Positions 16,850 to 23,545 of a stretch of DNA of 23,545 nucleotides are shown here, piece after piece. Origin of the DNA: Flavobacteriales bacterium (GTDB lineage: Bacteria > Bacteroidota > Bacteroidia > NS11-12g > UBA955); contig CANFVI010000007.1 in NCBI GenBank assembly GCA_947450405.1, positions 1 to 23,545 on the forward strand, read 5' to 3'. Within the stretch, counting starts at the first letter, position 1. Each line of letters begins with the position of its first letter. The notes beneath the pieces are model-generated. The model did no database searches and was not told the origin of the DNA. It saw only the letters and a list, made by a program, of their open reading frames with translations. Made by a program: the position numbers and the translations under genes.

Positions 16850-17542
16850 ATGACTTTTATTATACAAATCGACAATCAATTTTACACCAAAAAAATCAAT
16901 GATTTGGTTTCTGCAAAATTTCCATCATCGAAAATTATTTCATTGGGAAAATTAGCTACAGAGAAACCTCATTTTTCCCTTACAGACAAAATTTGCATTT
17001 TTGTTGATCAAAACAGTTGTAATATTCTTTCAACCGAAGAACAATTCAATGGAATCAGTAGGAAGAATATTTACTTAATTATGGTTGCCGAAAATACAGA
17101 CTACGCAATTGAATGTCTACGAAGCGGATTTTATGATTATCTATTAACAAATAACCTTGACAATGATTTTAAATTCGCATCAGACCGAATCCAAAATAAT
17201 TTATTAGGAGAGACTGATTCGAATATTAAAAAACATATCGTTATAAAAGATCATAAATCTATTACTAAACTACAATATAACAATATCGTTTTTATTGAAG
17301 CATATGGTTCATATTCAAACTTATATACCAACAGTAAATTCTATACCATTTCTAAAACAATAAAATCAATCATTCATAATTTCCCGGAAACTTTTGTTCG
17401 TGTTCACCGCTCATACGCCATAAATCTTGATCATGTGAAATCATTTAGCACAGATGAAGTGATTATGAAGAATGATACCCGAATAAAAATATCGCGCGCT
17501 AAAAAAACGGCTATTATTGAGGCCCTTCAAAAAACTGCATAG
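16850..17542 (+). CDS. LytTR-family regulator with degenerate receiver domain, copy A
   Basis: This 230-residue protein has a receiver-like fold at residues 1 to about 115: strand FIIQID, helix, strand KICIFVD with Asp53 at the phosphoacceptor position, then LIMVAE and DYAIECLRSGFYDYLLTN. A LytTR DNA-binding domain occupies about 128-230 (IVFIEAYGSYSNLYT, FVRVHRSYAINLDHV). The receiver is atypical. The N-terminal acidic pair is only Asp8-Asn9, the Thr/Ser after strand 4 is replaced (MVAE), and the conserved Lys of the usual DYLLKP is Thr. Phosphotransfer may therefore be lost or altered. I chose the ATG at 16850 because it matches copy B in start, length and alignment; an upstream TTG at 16799 is rejected. 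No histidine kinase gene lies nearby. Copy B is about 82% identical by hand count. Confidence 0.88.
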   Translation: MTFIIQIDNQFYTKKINDLVSAKFPSSKIISLGKLATEKPHFSLTDKICIFVDQNSCNILSTEEQFNGISRKNIYLIMVAENTDYAIECLRSGFYDYLLTNNLDNDFKFASDRIQNNLLGETDSNIKKHIVIKDHKSITKLQYNNIVFIEAYGSYSNLYTNSKFYTISKTIKSIIHNFPETFVRVHRSYAINLDHVKSFSTDEVIMKNDTRIKISRAKKTAIIEALQKTA

Positions 17543-17554
17543 TTCAGTAATAGG

Positions 17555-17660
17555 TTATACTTTTCTAGCAATAGTCTAGAATGATGCATGGCAACATCTT
17601 GACTATCGAGGTGGCACTTCATCCATAATTCAACGGAAGTACCACTTTCACCAAATCTTT
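17555..17660 (-). pseudogene. Remnant of the 3' end of the transketolase C-subunit gene
   Basis: This stretch aligns base for base with the last ~106 bp of the intact transketolase C-subunit gene (18686-18791), at a constant offset of 1131 bp. Read on the minus strand it still gives FGESGT and HLDSQDVA, as in the intact protein. It then has several substitutions and a one-base deletion, so that the final ARKV and the stop are out of frame. It was copied along with LytTR copy A when that region was tandemly duplicated. It has no start and cannot be functional. Confidence 0.88.
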
Positions 17661-17900
17661 CAAGTTTTGGCAATCAATGTAATTTTAAATCAACAAGTTT
17701 GATGTAATTTGAATGGCATTGAATTTTGTATTAATAAAATCTTTATTTCTAAATTCCAAACAGAATTATCCTTTACTGCCCTCTATTTGAATCAAAACAA
17801 GAAATACAATGTCAAAAAAACACATAAATCAATTGTATACAATTATTTATATATTATTCGTAATTTTTTAATTATTCAAGAATATTATAAAATATTATAT
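17661..17900. other. AT-rich junction between the two duplicated LytTR units
   Basis: No gene is supported; a 64-codon open frame at 17709-17903 has no domain and biased composition. Bases about 17674-17705 (TCAATG, AAAT, AAGTTTG in order) weakly resemble 16691-16722 upstream of copy A. This suggests that the duplicated unit began there and that about 150 bp was later gained before copy B's promoter. Confidence 0.35.
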
Positions 17901-17908
17901 TAAATTTG
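17901..17908 (+). promoter_or_regulatory. -7 promoter box (TAAATTTG) for LytTR copy B
   Basis: It is the same octamer and context as before copy A, 72 nt before the ATG at 17981. Confidence 0.5.
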
Positions 17909-17980
17909 TAGAGTAAATTCTATAAATTACCAAATACGCCATTCCTGGACGAATACCGGAATCATTAAATAATTTAGAAT

Positions 17981-18673
17981 ATGATATTTTTCATTCAACT
18001 TAACAATCAATCTCACACCAATAAATTGAATGATATGATTTCTGCGAAATTCTCAGATTCCAAGATTCTATCATTAGGTAAATTTGCTACAGATAAGCAT
18101 AATTTTTCTCTGACAGACAAAATTTGCATTTTCGTAGATAAAACCAATTGTAATATTCTTTCAACCGAAGAACAATTCAATGGAATCAACAGGAAGAACA
18201 TTTTCTTAATTATGGTTGCAGAAAACGCTGACTATGCAATTGAATGTCTAAGAAACGGTTTTTATGATTACCTATTGACAAATGACCTTGAAAATGATTT
18301 TAAATTCGCTGCAGTACGAATCCAGAATCATTTATCTGGAGAGAATAATTTAAATATTAAAAATCATATTGTGATAAAAGATCATAGATCTATTACGAAA
18401 CTACAATATAACAATATCGTTTTTATTGAAGCATATGGTTCATATTCAAACTTATATACCAACAGTAAATTTTATACCATTTCTAAAACAATAAAATCAA
18501 TCATTCATAATTTCCCGGAAACTTTTGTTCGTGTTCACCGCTCTTATGCGGTAAATCTAGACCATGTTAAGTCTTTTAGTACAGACGAAGTTGTCATGAA
18601 TAACAACACGAGAATAAAAATATCTCGTGCAAAAAAAATGGCCCTGATAGAGGCCATTCAAAAAACTGCATAG
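17981..18673 (+). CDS. LytTR-family regulator with degenerate receiver domain, copy B
   Basis: This 230-residue tandem duplicate of the gene at 16850-17542 has the same two-domain plan. The receiver-like part keeps the candidate phosphoacceptor (ICIFVD, Asp53) but is further degraded: the N-terminal acidic pair is Asn8-Asn9, the Thr/Ser after strand 4 is missing and the Lys is Thr (DYLLTND). The LytTR part (about 128-230) is almost unchanged. The central part of that domain is encoded by a 146-bp tract differing from copy A at one synonymous base. Most amino-acid differences lie in the receiver, so the two proteins likely bind the same DNA sites but may respond to different inputs or partners. 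The gene ends 12 nt from the convergent transketolase gene. Confidence 0.88.
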   Translation: MIFFIQLNNQSHTNKLNDMISAKFSDSKILSLGKFATDKHNFSLTDKICIFVDKTNCNILSTEEQFNGINRKNIFLIMVAENADYAIECLRNGFYDYLLTNDLENDFKFAAVRIQNHLSGENNLNIKNHIVIKDHRSITKLQYNNIVFIEAYGSYSNLYTNSKFYTISKTIKSIIHNFPETFVRVHRSYAVNLDHVKSFSTDEVVMNNNTRIKISRAKKMALIEAIQKTA

Positions 18674-18685
18674 TTTTGTAATAGG

Positions 18686-19642
18686 TTATACTTTTCTAGC
18701 AATAGCCCTGATTGCCGCATCTGCAACGTCTTGGCTATCGAGGTGGTACTTCACCAATAATTCATCTGGAGTACCACTTTCACCAAAGCTATCGTTCACT
18801 GCTACCATTTCTAATGGCGTAGGCATTTTTAAGGCCAATAATTGCGCAATACTATCACCCAACCCACCGTTCATTTGATGTTCTTCTGCAGTTACAACAC
18901 AACCGGTTTTCTTAGCGGATGCAATTACAGCTTCAACATCCAATGGTTTGATTGTATGAATATTGATAATTTCAGCACTAATGCCCTTTTCAGCCAAAAT
19001 ATGACCCGCTTCAATGGCTTTCCATACCAAATGACCTGTAGCAAAAATACTTACGTCTGTGCCTTCATTTAACATTAACGCTTTTCCAATTACAAATGGT
19101 GTATCTTCAGAGATAAATACAGGCCATTTTGGTCTACCAAAACGCAAATAAACTGGTCCATGCATCTTCGCAATGGCAATGGTGGCTGCTTTGGTTTGGT
19201 TATAATCACAAGGATTAATAACCGTCATGCCTGGCAACATTTTCATCAACCCAATATCCTCCAAAATTTGGTGGGTAGCACCATCTTCACCCAATGTTAA
19301 ACCCGCATGCGATGCAGCAATTTTCACGTTGGTATGACTATAAGCAATGCTTTGACGAATTTGATCGTAAACACGGCCAGTAGAAAAGTTTGCGAACGTT
19401 CCAGTAAATGGAACCTTTCCACCAATAGCCAATCCTGCTGCTACTCCCATCATGTTCGCTTCGGCAATACCCGCTTGGATAAATCTTGTTGGAAAAGCAT
19501 CTTTGAATGCATCCATCATTAACGACCCTGTTAAGTCGGCACAAAGTGCAACAACATTTTCGTCGGCTTGTCCAGCTTCTAATAATCCAGCACCGAAACC
19601 ACTTCGTGTGTCTTTGCTACCTAATATTTCAAATTTTCTCAT
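18686..19642 (-). CDS. Transketolase, C-terminal subunit
   Basis: This 318-residue protein is the pyrimidine-binding plus C-terminal half of a split transketolase, which transfers two-carbon units between sugar phosphates in the non-oxidative pentose phosphate pathway using thiamine diphosphate. Visible signatures are RFIQAGIAEANMMGVAAGLA, carrying the Glu that activates the cofactor, and GEDGATHQ in the active-site loop. PVYLRFGRPKWP and the late TAEEHQMNGGLGDSI mark the C-terminal domain. It needs the N-terminal subunit encoded at 21030-21878. Between them is a VWA gene; this gene starts 1 nt after the VWA stop, so translation is probably coupled. A frameshifted copy of its last 106 bp lies at 17555-17660. 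Confidence 0.93.
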   Translation of the reverse strand: MRKFEILGSKDTRSGFGAGLLEAGQADENVVALCADLTGSLMMDAFKDAFPTRFIQAGIAEANMMGVAAGLAIGGKVPFTGTFANFSTGRVYDQIRQSIAYSHTNVKIAASHAGLTLGEDGATHQILEDIGLMKMLPGMTVINPCDYNQTKAATIAIAKMHGPVYLRFGRPKWPVFISEDTPFVIGKALMLNEGTDVSIFATGHLVWKAIEAGHILAEKGISAEIINIHTIKPLDVEAVIASAKKTGCVVTAEEHQMNGGLGDSIAQLLALKMPTPLEMVAVNDSFGESGTPDELLVKYHLDSQDVADAAIRAIARKV

Positions 19643-19643
19643 T

Positions 19644-21017
19644 TTATAACGATACTTGAGTATTTATTCCTGATTGTACTTTAATTTCTTTTTTCTTGGT
19701 ATAAAGTGTTCTTGTCTCACTTTTTGGCCTATACACAATTGTATAATCACCAGGTTGTAAAACATGCACTTGCTTGGGTTGAGAACTATTAAAATCCATC
19801 ACCCAAACCATTTTGTTGTCTATTTTTTGAAAAACCGCAGCTGTTACATCTCTGTTTATACTTAACTGCACCATTCCTGGTGATGGTATTTCAACGGTAG
19901 TAGTTTGATTTTGTCTAACAGAAATATTTGAAAATTTTATGCGTGGAATCGACAAAACTTCAATGTCATAGCCACCTGTCAAATATCTCTTCACCGTATT
20001 AAAATCTTGTGCATTGATGGTTTCCATTTCGCCTCCTTTTCGCACAATGGCCAATAATCTGCCATAACCTGTTGTCCCTCCGATTTTAAAATACAGATTT
20101 CCTTGTGGCGTATTTAATGGAATGGTATTGTGTCTACCCGGCACAACCTCAAAGTTATTGAGTGTCACGGGTGGTAACGTATGGGCCACAACGCGGTATC
20201 TGCGAATTGGATCCAAATACAAAGTATCTGGAATACCTTTTCCATTCATGGTATGCACAAAATTCTCTAACAATACACCATTATCAGCATCATACAACGT
20301 AATTGGAACATCCGTTTCTCTTGGCATTCCTTGTGCATCCAACAAATTAATTTGAACAGTGGTATTGTTTAATGCTTGGTTAATAATAACCCCAATAATT
20401 TTTTGAAATTCGCCTGCGTTTTCAGCATTGTAATAACGACCAGCGCAGCTATATGCTTTTCTGAAAACTTCCGCGTCGGTGCCCAATCCAATAATAAAAG
20501 GACGTAAAATAATTCCTTTCTTTTGCAATTGTTCACTCACCTTACAAGGATCTCCACCGCACTCTTCAACACCGTCTGTAATGATAATAATTACATTTCT
20601 TGCATTTTTATCTTCAGGGAAATCTTTGGCAGAAGCCAACAAAGACTGGGTAATAGAAGTAAAACCAAGTGGTTTTATTTGCCTTAACCTGCCCACAAAT
20701 TGTTTGTGGTTATATGGTGAAAATGGCACTTCTAATTTTGTATCATTACAATCGCGCCTGTCGTTTGGTTGGTTATGCCCAAATACACGCAAACCAACTT
20801 CTACATCGGGAATTGTTCTAAGCGTATCAACAATTTGTGACATAAGTGTCACTGCCACCGACCAACGATTCGATTGATCCATTTCGGCAAGCATACTTCC
20901 GCTGCCATCTAGCAAAAATAGGATCCTCGTTTTTTTACCCTTAAAGCCATTGATCATTTGACTTTGGGCCAAATTAAAAAGGCAAAGAATAAAGAGTAAG
21001 AGGGTTCCTTTTTTCAT
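19644..21017 (-). CDS. Secreted von Willebrand factor A domain protein within the transketolase operon
   Basis: This 457-residue protein has a signal peptide (about 1-19, LLLFILCLFNLAQSQ). Its VWA domain spans about 30-215 with an intact metal-ion-dependent adhesion site: DGSGSM (Asp37, Ser39, Ser41), the Thr in GFTSITQS and the Asp in IIITDGVEECGG. From about 220 to 457 it is beta-rich, resembling two or three carboxypeptidase-regulatory-like or Ig-like domains (VQINLLDAQGMPRETDVPITLYD, VEIPSPGMVQLSI). Such proteins act outside the cytoplasm in binding or assembly. No enzyme motif is present. The gene lies 12 nt after the transketolase N-subunit gene and 1 nt before the C-subunit gene, yet its product is exported while they are cytoplasmic. 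Whether there is a functional link is unknown. Confidence 0.85.
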   Translation of the reverse strand: MKKGTLLLFILCLFNLAQSQMINGFKGKKTRILFLLDGSGSMLAEMDQSNRWSVAVTLMSQIVDTLRTIPDVEVGLRVFGHNQPNDRRDCNDTKLEVPFSPYNHKQFVGRLRQIKPLGFTSITQSLLASAKDFPEDKNARNVIIIITDGVEECGGDPCKVSEQLQKKGIILRPFIIGLGTDAEVFRKAYSCAGRYYNAENAGEFQKIIGVIINQALNNTTVQINLLDAQGMPRETDVPITLYDADNGVLLENFVHTMNGKGIPDTLYLDPIRRYRVVAHTLPPVTLNNFEVVPGRHNTIPLNTPQGNLYFKIGGTTGYGRLLAIVRKGGEMETINAQDFNTVKRYLTGGYDIEVLSIPRIKFSNISVRQNQTTTVEIPSPGMVQLSINRDVTAAVFQKIDNKMVWVMDFNSSQPKQVHVLQPGDYTIVYRPKSETRTLYTKKKEIKVQSGINTQVSL

Positions 21018-21029
21018 TATTTTGAGGGA

Positions 21030-21878
21030 TTAATAATCGCCTAATTCAGTAACTGGCAATTGTGCCATGGCGCTATTCATCTGCTCTTCGCTTGGTGCTT
21101 TACCATGCCAAGCATGGGTGCCCATCATGAAGTCAACACCTTGACCCATTTCAGTTTTCATGATAATTACGATAGGTTTTCCTTGACCAAGTTTTGCTTG
21201 TGCTTGGGGAATAACTGTATCCATACTATTCCAATCGTTGCCATCCATTTCTAGTACTTCCCAACCAAATGCCAAGAATTTACTCGAAAGCTCTGTAATT
21301 CCCATTACATCGCCGGTACTACCGTCAATTTGTTTTTGATTAAAATCAACAGTAACAATCATGTTGTCAATTTTATAATGTTTAGAGAACATAACTGCTT
21401 CCCAAATTTGACCTTCTTGAAGTTCACCGTCGCCAGTGAGCACCCAAACGGTGCTATCGTCGTTGTTTAACTTTTTTTCAAGCGCCAAACCAGCTGCAAC
21501 ACTAATTCCTTGTCCTAAAGAACCAGAAGCAACTCTCACACCTGGCAAACCTTCATGGGTAGTAGGATGACCTTGCAAACGGGTATTTAATTTACGAAAG
21601 GTAGCCATTTCAGGAACTGGAAAGTAACCGCTACGCGCCAAAACGCTATAAAAAACTGGTGAAATATGTCCGTTACTCAAAAAGAACACATCTTCTTGAT
21701 TTCCGGTTAACTCAAATTTTGAAGGATTGTGCTTCATATATTTAAAATACAAAGCCGTTAAAAAATCTGCACAACCTAAAGATCCGCCTGGATGGCCACT
21801 TTTTACAGCGTATACCATTCTTAGAATATCACGGCGCACTTGGGTTGCGATGGTTTGTAACTCGTTAACAGTTCTCAT
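21030..21878 (-). CDS. Transketolase, N-terminal subunit
   Basis: This 282-residue protein is the thiamine-diphosphate-binding half of a split transketolase. It shows KSGHPGGSLGCADFLTALYF at the N terminus, the GDGELQEGQIWEA metal- and pyrophosphate-binding motif followed by VDFNQKQIDG, and HAWHGKAPS near the C terminus. The first two match thiamine enzymes of the transketolase family. Length and motifs are normal for a stand-alone N subunit. It pairs with the product of 18686-19642. It is the first gene of a three-gene minus-strand operon and has the clearest promoter in the window, at 21886-21914. The bamD gene is divergent, with 104 bp between starts. Confidence 0.93.
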   Translation of the reverse strand: MRTVNELQTIATQVRRDILRMVYAVKSGHPGGSLGCADFLTALYFKYMKHNPSKFELTGNQEDVFFLSNGHISPVFYSVLARSGYFPVPEMATFRKLNTRLQGHPTTHEGLPGVRVASGSLGQGISVAAGLALEKKLNNDDSTVWVLTGDGELQEGQIWEAVMFSKHYKIDNMIVTVDFNQKQIDGSTGDVMGITELSSKFLAFGWEVLEMDGNDWNSMDTVIPQAQAKLGQGKPIVIIMKTEMGQGVDFMMGTHAWHGKAPSEEQMNSAMAQLPVTELGDY

Positions 21879-21885
21879 AAAGTCA

Positions 21886-21914
21886 CAAAAGTACTATTTC
21901 AAAATGTCAAACAA
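21886..21914 (-). promoter_or_regulatory. Promoter of the transketolase/VWA operon (TTG-N18-TACTTTTG)
   Basis: On the minus strand a -33 TTG (21914-21912) and a -7 TACTTTTG (21893-21886) are separated by 18 bases, a good match to the Bacteroidota consensus. The -7 box ends only 7 nt before the ATG at 21878, so the transcript would be almost leaderless. Confidence 0.6.
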
Positions 21915-21965
21915 TAAACATTTTATGCATACTTCATTAAATTATGAAAAAACCTTTATTTTAGG

Positions 21966-21973
21966 TATATTTG
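21966..21973 (+). promoter_or_regulatory. -7 promoter box (TATATTTG) for the bamD-rpoZ-coaBC operon
   Basis: It matches TAnnTTTG and ends 9 nt before the ATG at 21983. It overlaps an in-frame TTG that would otherwise extend bamD, which argues against that earlier start. Confidence 0.5.
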
Positions 21974-21982
21974 CAAGGTAAA

Positions 21983-22792
21983 ATGCAAAAAATCGCAAAG
22001 TATATCATTCTTGCTTTAATTCCTGTGCTGTTTGCTTGTAGCGACTATAACAAAGTCCTTAAATCAAAAAATCCACAGGTGAAATACAAAAAAGCCATGG
22101 AATTGTACGGTAAAAAAGATTACCTCAGAGCTGTTGGATTGTATGACCAACTGCGCGATTTATATAAAAATTCCGATAGCATGGAAACCATTTATTATTA
22201 TTCTGCAATGAGTTATTATCAATTGAAGGATTATCAATACGCGTCCATGTTTTTTAAAGATTATACAGATAATTTCGACAAAAGCCACAGATTCATTGAA
22301 TGTTCATACATGAGTTTGTATTGCGATTTCCTCGCAATTGGTTCATATGAGCTCGATCAATCTGAAACAAAAAATGTAATGGAAGCATTACAAACTTTTA
22401 CCAACTATTACCCAAATTCAGAATATACCCAACGTTGTAACGATCACCTCGATGTATTGCGTGCAAAATTGCAACAAAAGGAATACGATCATGTACAACA
22501 ATACTTCAAAATGGGAGAATTCAAAGCTGCTGTTACCTCAGCCAAAATTGCAGTTAAGCTTTATCCAGACATCAAACAACGCGAAGAACTTGAATACTTA
22601 ACAGTGAAGGCACAATATATTTATGCCCTAAACAGTATTGAAAGAAAAAGAAAAGAACGTTTTGAAGAAGTATTGGTTAACTTTGAAGATTACAAATACA
22701 ACAACGATAAAAATAGTGCCCATTATAACGAAGCATTAGATTATAAAATTAAAGCAGAAAAAGAAATTAAATTATTAAAAGAACTATTATGA
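21983..22792 (+). CDS. bamD: Outer-membrane assembly lipoprotein BamD
   Basis: BamD is the essential TPR lipoprotein of the beta-barrel assembly machinery on the periplasmic side of the outer membrane. This copy has 269 residues with a lipoprotein signal ending LFAC (Cys19), then the Bacteroidota-typical SDYNKVLKSKNPQVKYKKA. A run of TPR-like helix pairs follows (LRAVGLYDQLRDLY, ETIYYYSAMSYYQLKDYQYASMFFKDY, ALQTFTNYYPNSEY). The order bamD-rpoZ-coaBC is typical for the phylum. The ATG at 21983 is preferred over an in-frame TTG at 21971 that lies inside the promoter box. Its stop overlaps the next start in ATGA (22789-22792), so translation is coupled. Confidence 0.92.
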   Translation: MQKIAKYIILALIPVLFACSDYNKVLKSKNPQVKYKKAMELYGKKDYLRAVGLYDQLRDLYKNSDSMETIYYYSAMSYYQLKDYQYASMFFKDYTDNFDKSHRFIECSYMSLYCDFLAIGSYELDQSETKNVMEALQTFTNYYPNSEYTQRCNDHLDVLRAKLQQKEYDHVQQYFKMGEFKAAVTSAKIAVKLYPDIKQREELEYLTVKAQYIYALNSIERKRKERFEEVLVNFEDYKYNNDKNSAHYNEALDYKIKAEKEIKLLKELL

Positions 22793-23118
22793 GTATAAAT
22801 AAACAATCTCGAAATGCTGAAACACGCGATTTACGTAATATGGATCGTGAAACTGACAACATCTACTTAAGTGCTGTTGTAATTTCAAGAAGAGCTGATC
22901 AAATTGCTGAAAAACAAAAAGAAGAGTTGCGTAGTAGATTAGAACCATTTGCAAATGATGGCGACAATCTTGAAGAAATTCAAGAAAATCGTGAGCAAAT
23001 CGAAATCTCTTTGATGTACGAGCGTATGCCAAAACCAACTTTGTTGGCAACACAAGAATTTATTGACCATAAAACCTATTGGAGAGTACCAGGTGCTCCC
23101 GAGAATGTTAACGGGTAA
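22789..23118 (+). CDS. rpoZ: RNA polymerase omega subunit, Bacteroidota type
   Basis: This is a 109-residue protein of the Bacteroidota RpoZ-like family. It contains DNIYLSAVVISRRADQIAEKQKEEL, the omega-like segment that contacts the beta-prime subunit, and ends with FIDHKTYWRVPGAP. Omega helps fold and hold beta-prime in RNA polymerase. It shares the ATGA overlap with bamD and overlaps the coaBC start by 14 nt, so the three genes form one tightly coupled operon. Confidence 0.88.
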   Translation: MSINKQSRNAETRDLRNMDRETDNIYLSAVVISRRADQIAEKQKEELRSRLEPFANDGDNLEEIQENREQIEISLMYERMPKPTLLATQEFIDHKTYWRVPGAPENVNG

Positions 23119-23545
23119 AAAAATATTAGTAGGAGTTACAGGCGGCATCGCCGCCTATAAACTTCCTCATTTTGTTCGCCTTCTAAAAAAATCCGGCGCA
23201 CACGTGCAAGTCATTTGCACACAATCGGCCCTGCAATTTGTAACCGCCGAAACCCTCTCTGTAGTTTCAGAAAATCCTACCCTTGTTCATTTTTTTGATG
23301 AAAAAACAGGAATGTGGAATCACCACGTTGAACTTGGTATATGGGCCGACGCATTTATCATTGCACCTTGCGGCTCTAATACACTTGCGAAAATGGTACA
23401 TGGAGAATGCGATAATCTTCTGCTTACTACTTACCTTTCTGCCCGATGCCCTGTTTTTATTGCACCAGCAATGGATTTAGATATGTTTCAACAACCAGCA
23501 GTTACTGAAAATCTTTCAACCCTTTCAAAACGTGGAGTAACCATA
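23105..23545 (+). CDS. coaBC: Phosphopantothenoylcysteine decarboxylase / phosphopantothenate-cysteine ligase, 3' truncated by the window
   Basis: The first 147 codons are present, ending in frame at the window edge. They cover most of the flavin-dependent CoaC decarboxylase half: ILVGVTGGIAAYK (FMN-binding strand and loop) and NHHVELGIWAD with the catalytic His. CGSNTLAKMVHGECDNLL and APAMDLDM (the usual PAMN is PAMD here) follow. CoaBC joins cysteine to phosphopantothenate and decarboxylates the product in coenzyme A synthesis. The CoaB half should lie downstream. The start at 23105 lies inside rpoZ, in a different frame. Confidence 0.9.
   Translation, partial: MLTGKKILVGVTGGIAAYKLPHFVRLLKKSGAHVQVICTQSALQFVTAETLSVVSENPTLVHFFDEKTGMWNHHVELGIWADAFIIAPCGSNTLAKMVHGECDNLLLTTYLSARCPVFIAPAMDLDMFQQPAVTENLSTLSKRGVTI

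Noticed and set aside
16711..16902. Open frame of 63 codons overlapping the LytTR copy A start
   Set aside because: It is out of frame with LytTR, spans its promoter and shows no domain.
17709..17903. Open frame of 64 codons between the LytTR copies
   Set aside because: Extreme Asn/Ile/Tyr/Lys bias as expected of random AT-rich DNA; no homologue within the window and it runs into the promoter box.
12771..18685. Idea that the regulator island is a mobile element or prophage remnant
   Set aside because: No integrase, transposase, tRNA target or terminal repeats; the duplications are local and tandem.
21971..21982. TTG start for bamD
   Set aside because: It overlaps the -7 promoter box and precedes a good lipoprotein signal starting at the ATG at 21983.

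Overview
The window is AT-rich chromosomal DNA from a member of the phylum Bacteroidota. The evidence is a cell-surface protein ending in a type B type IX secretion (T9SS) sorting domain, a DUF5723-like outer-membrane barrel, the gene order bamD - rpoZ (Bacteroidota omega) - coaBC, and repeated TAnnTTTG promoter -7 boxes of the kind used by the Bacteroidota primary sigma factor. Genus cannot be fixed from the sequence alone. No tRNA, rRNA, CRISPR array, transposase or phage integrase was seen.

Layout. (1) 2-2699 (+): the 3' end of a surface protein with an S74 intramolecular chaperone domain, then a secreted protein with four PKD domains and a T9SS sorting domain. (2) 2696-4294: a Crp/Fnr-type regulator (-) divergent from a CvfB-like S1 RNA-binding protein (+). 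(3) 4410-8331 (+): an operon of a large unidentified lipoprotein and a DUF5723-like barrel carrying a calcium-binding type-3 repeat. (4) 8336-12770 (-): mfd, followed 4 nt later by an exported metallo-beta-lactamase-fold hydrolase. (5) 12870-18673: a very AT-rich island of duplicated regulators, with two 403-residue membrane-anchored AraC-type regulators, the wreck of a third, one orphan gene, and two 230-residue LytTR regulators with degenerate receiver domains. (6) 18686-21878 (-): a split transketolase whose N- and C-terminal subunit genes are separated by a secreted von Willebrand A protein gene, all tightly spaced. (7) 21983-23545 (+): bamD, rpoZ and the start of coaBC, overlapping one another.

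The most informative region is the island. The LytTR gene was tandemly duplicated together with about 106 bp of the 3' end of the neighbouring transketolase C-subunit gene. The truncated transketolase end remains as a frameshifted remnant between the two LytTR copies, and a fixed 1131-bp offset runs from the LytTR start codons through to the transketolase stop. Within the pair a 146-bp tract differs at only one base while both flanks are clearly diverged, as expected of gene conversion. The AraC genes have multiplied in the same place and one copy has decayed through deletion and frameshift. This is a locally expanding family of regulators, without an identifiable histidine kinase or target gene, inserted between housekeeping loci. 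I did not find a recognisable defence, biosynthetic or mobile system; the regulator island and the transketolase/VWA operon are the parts most worth testing.
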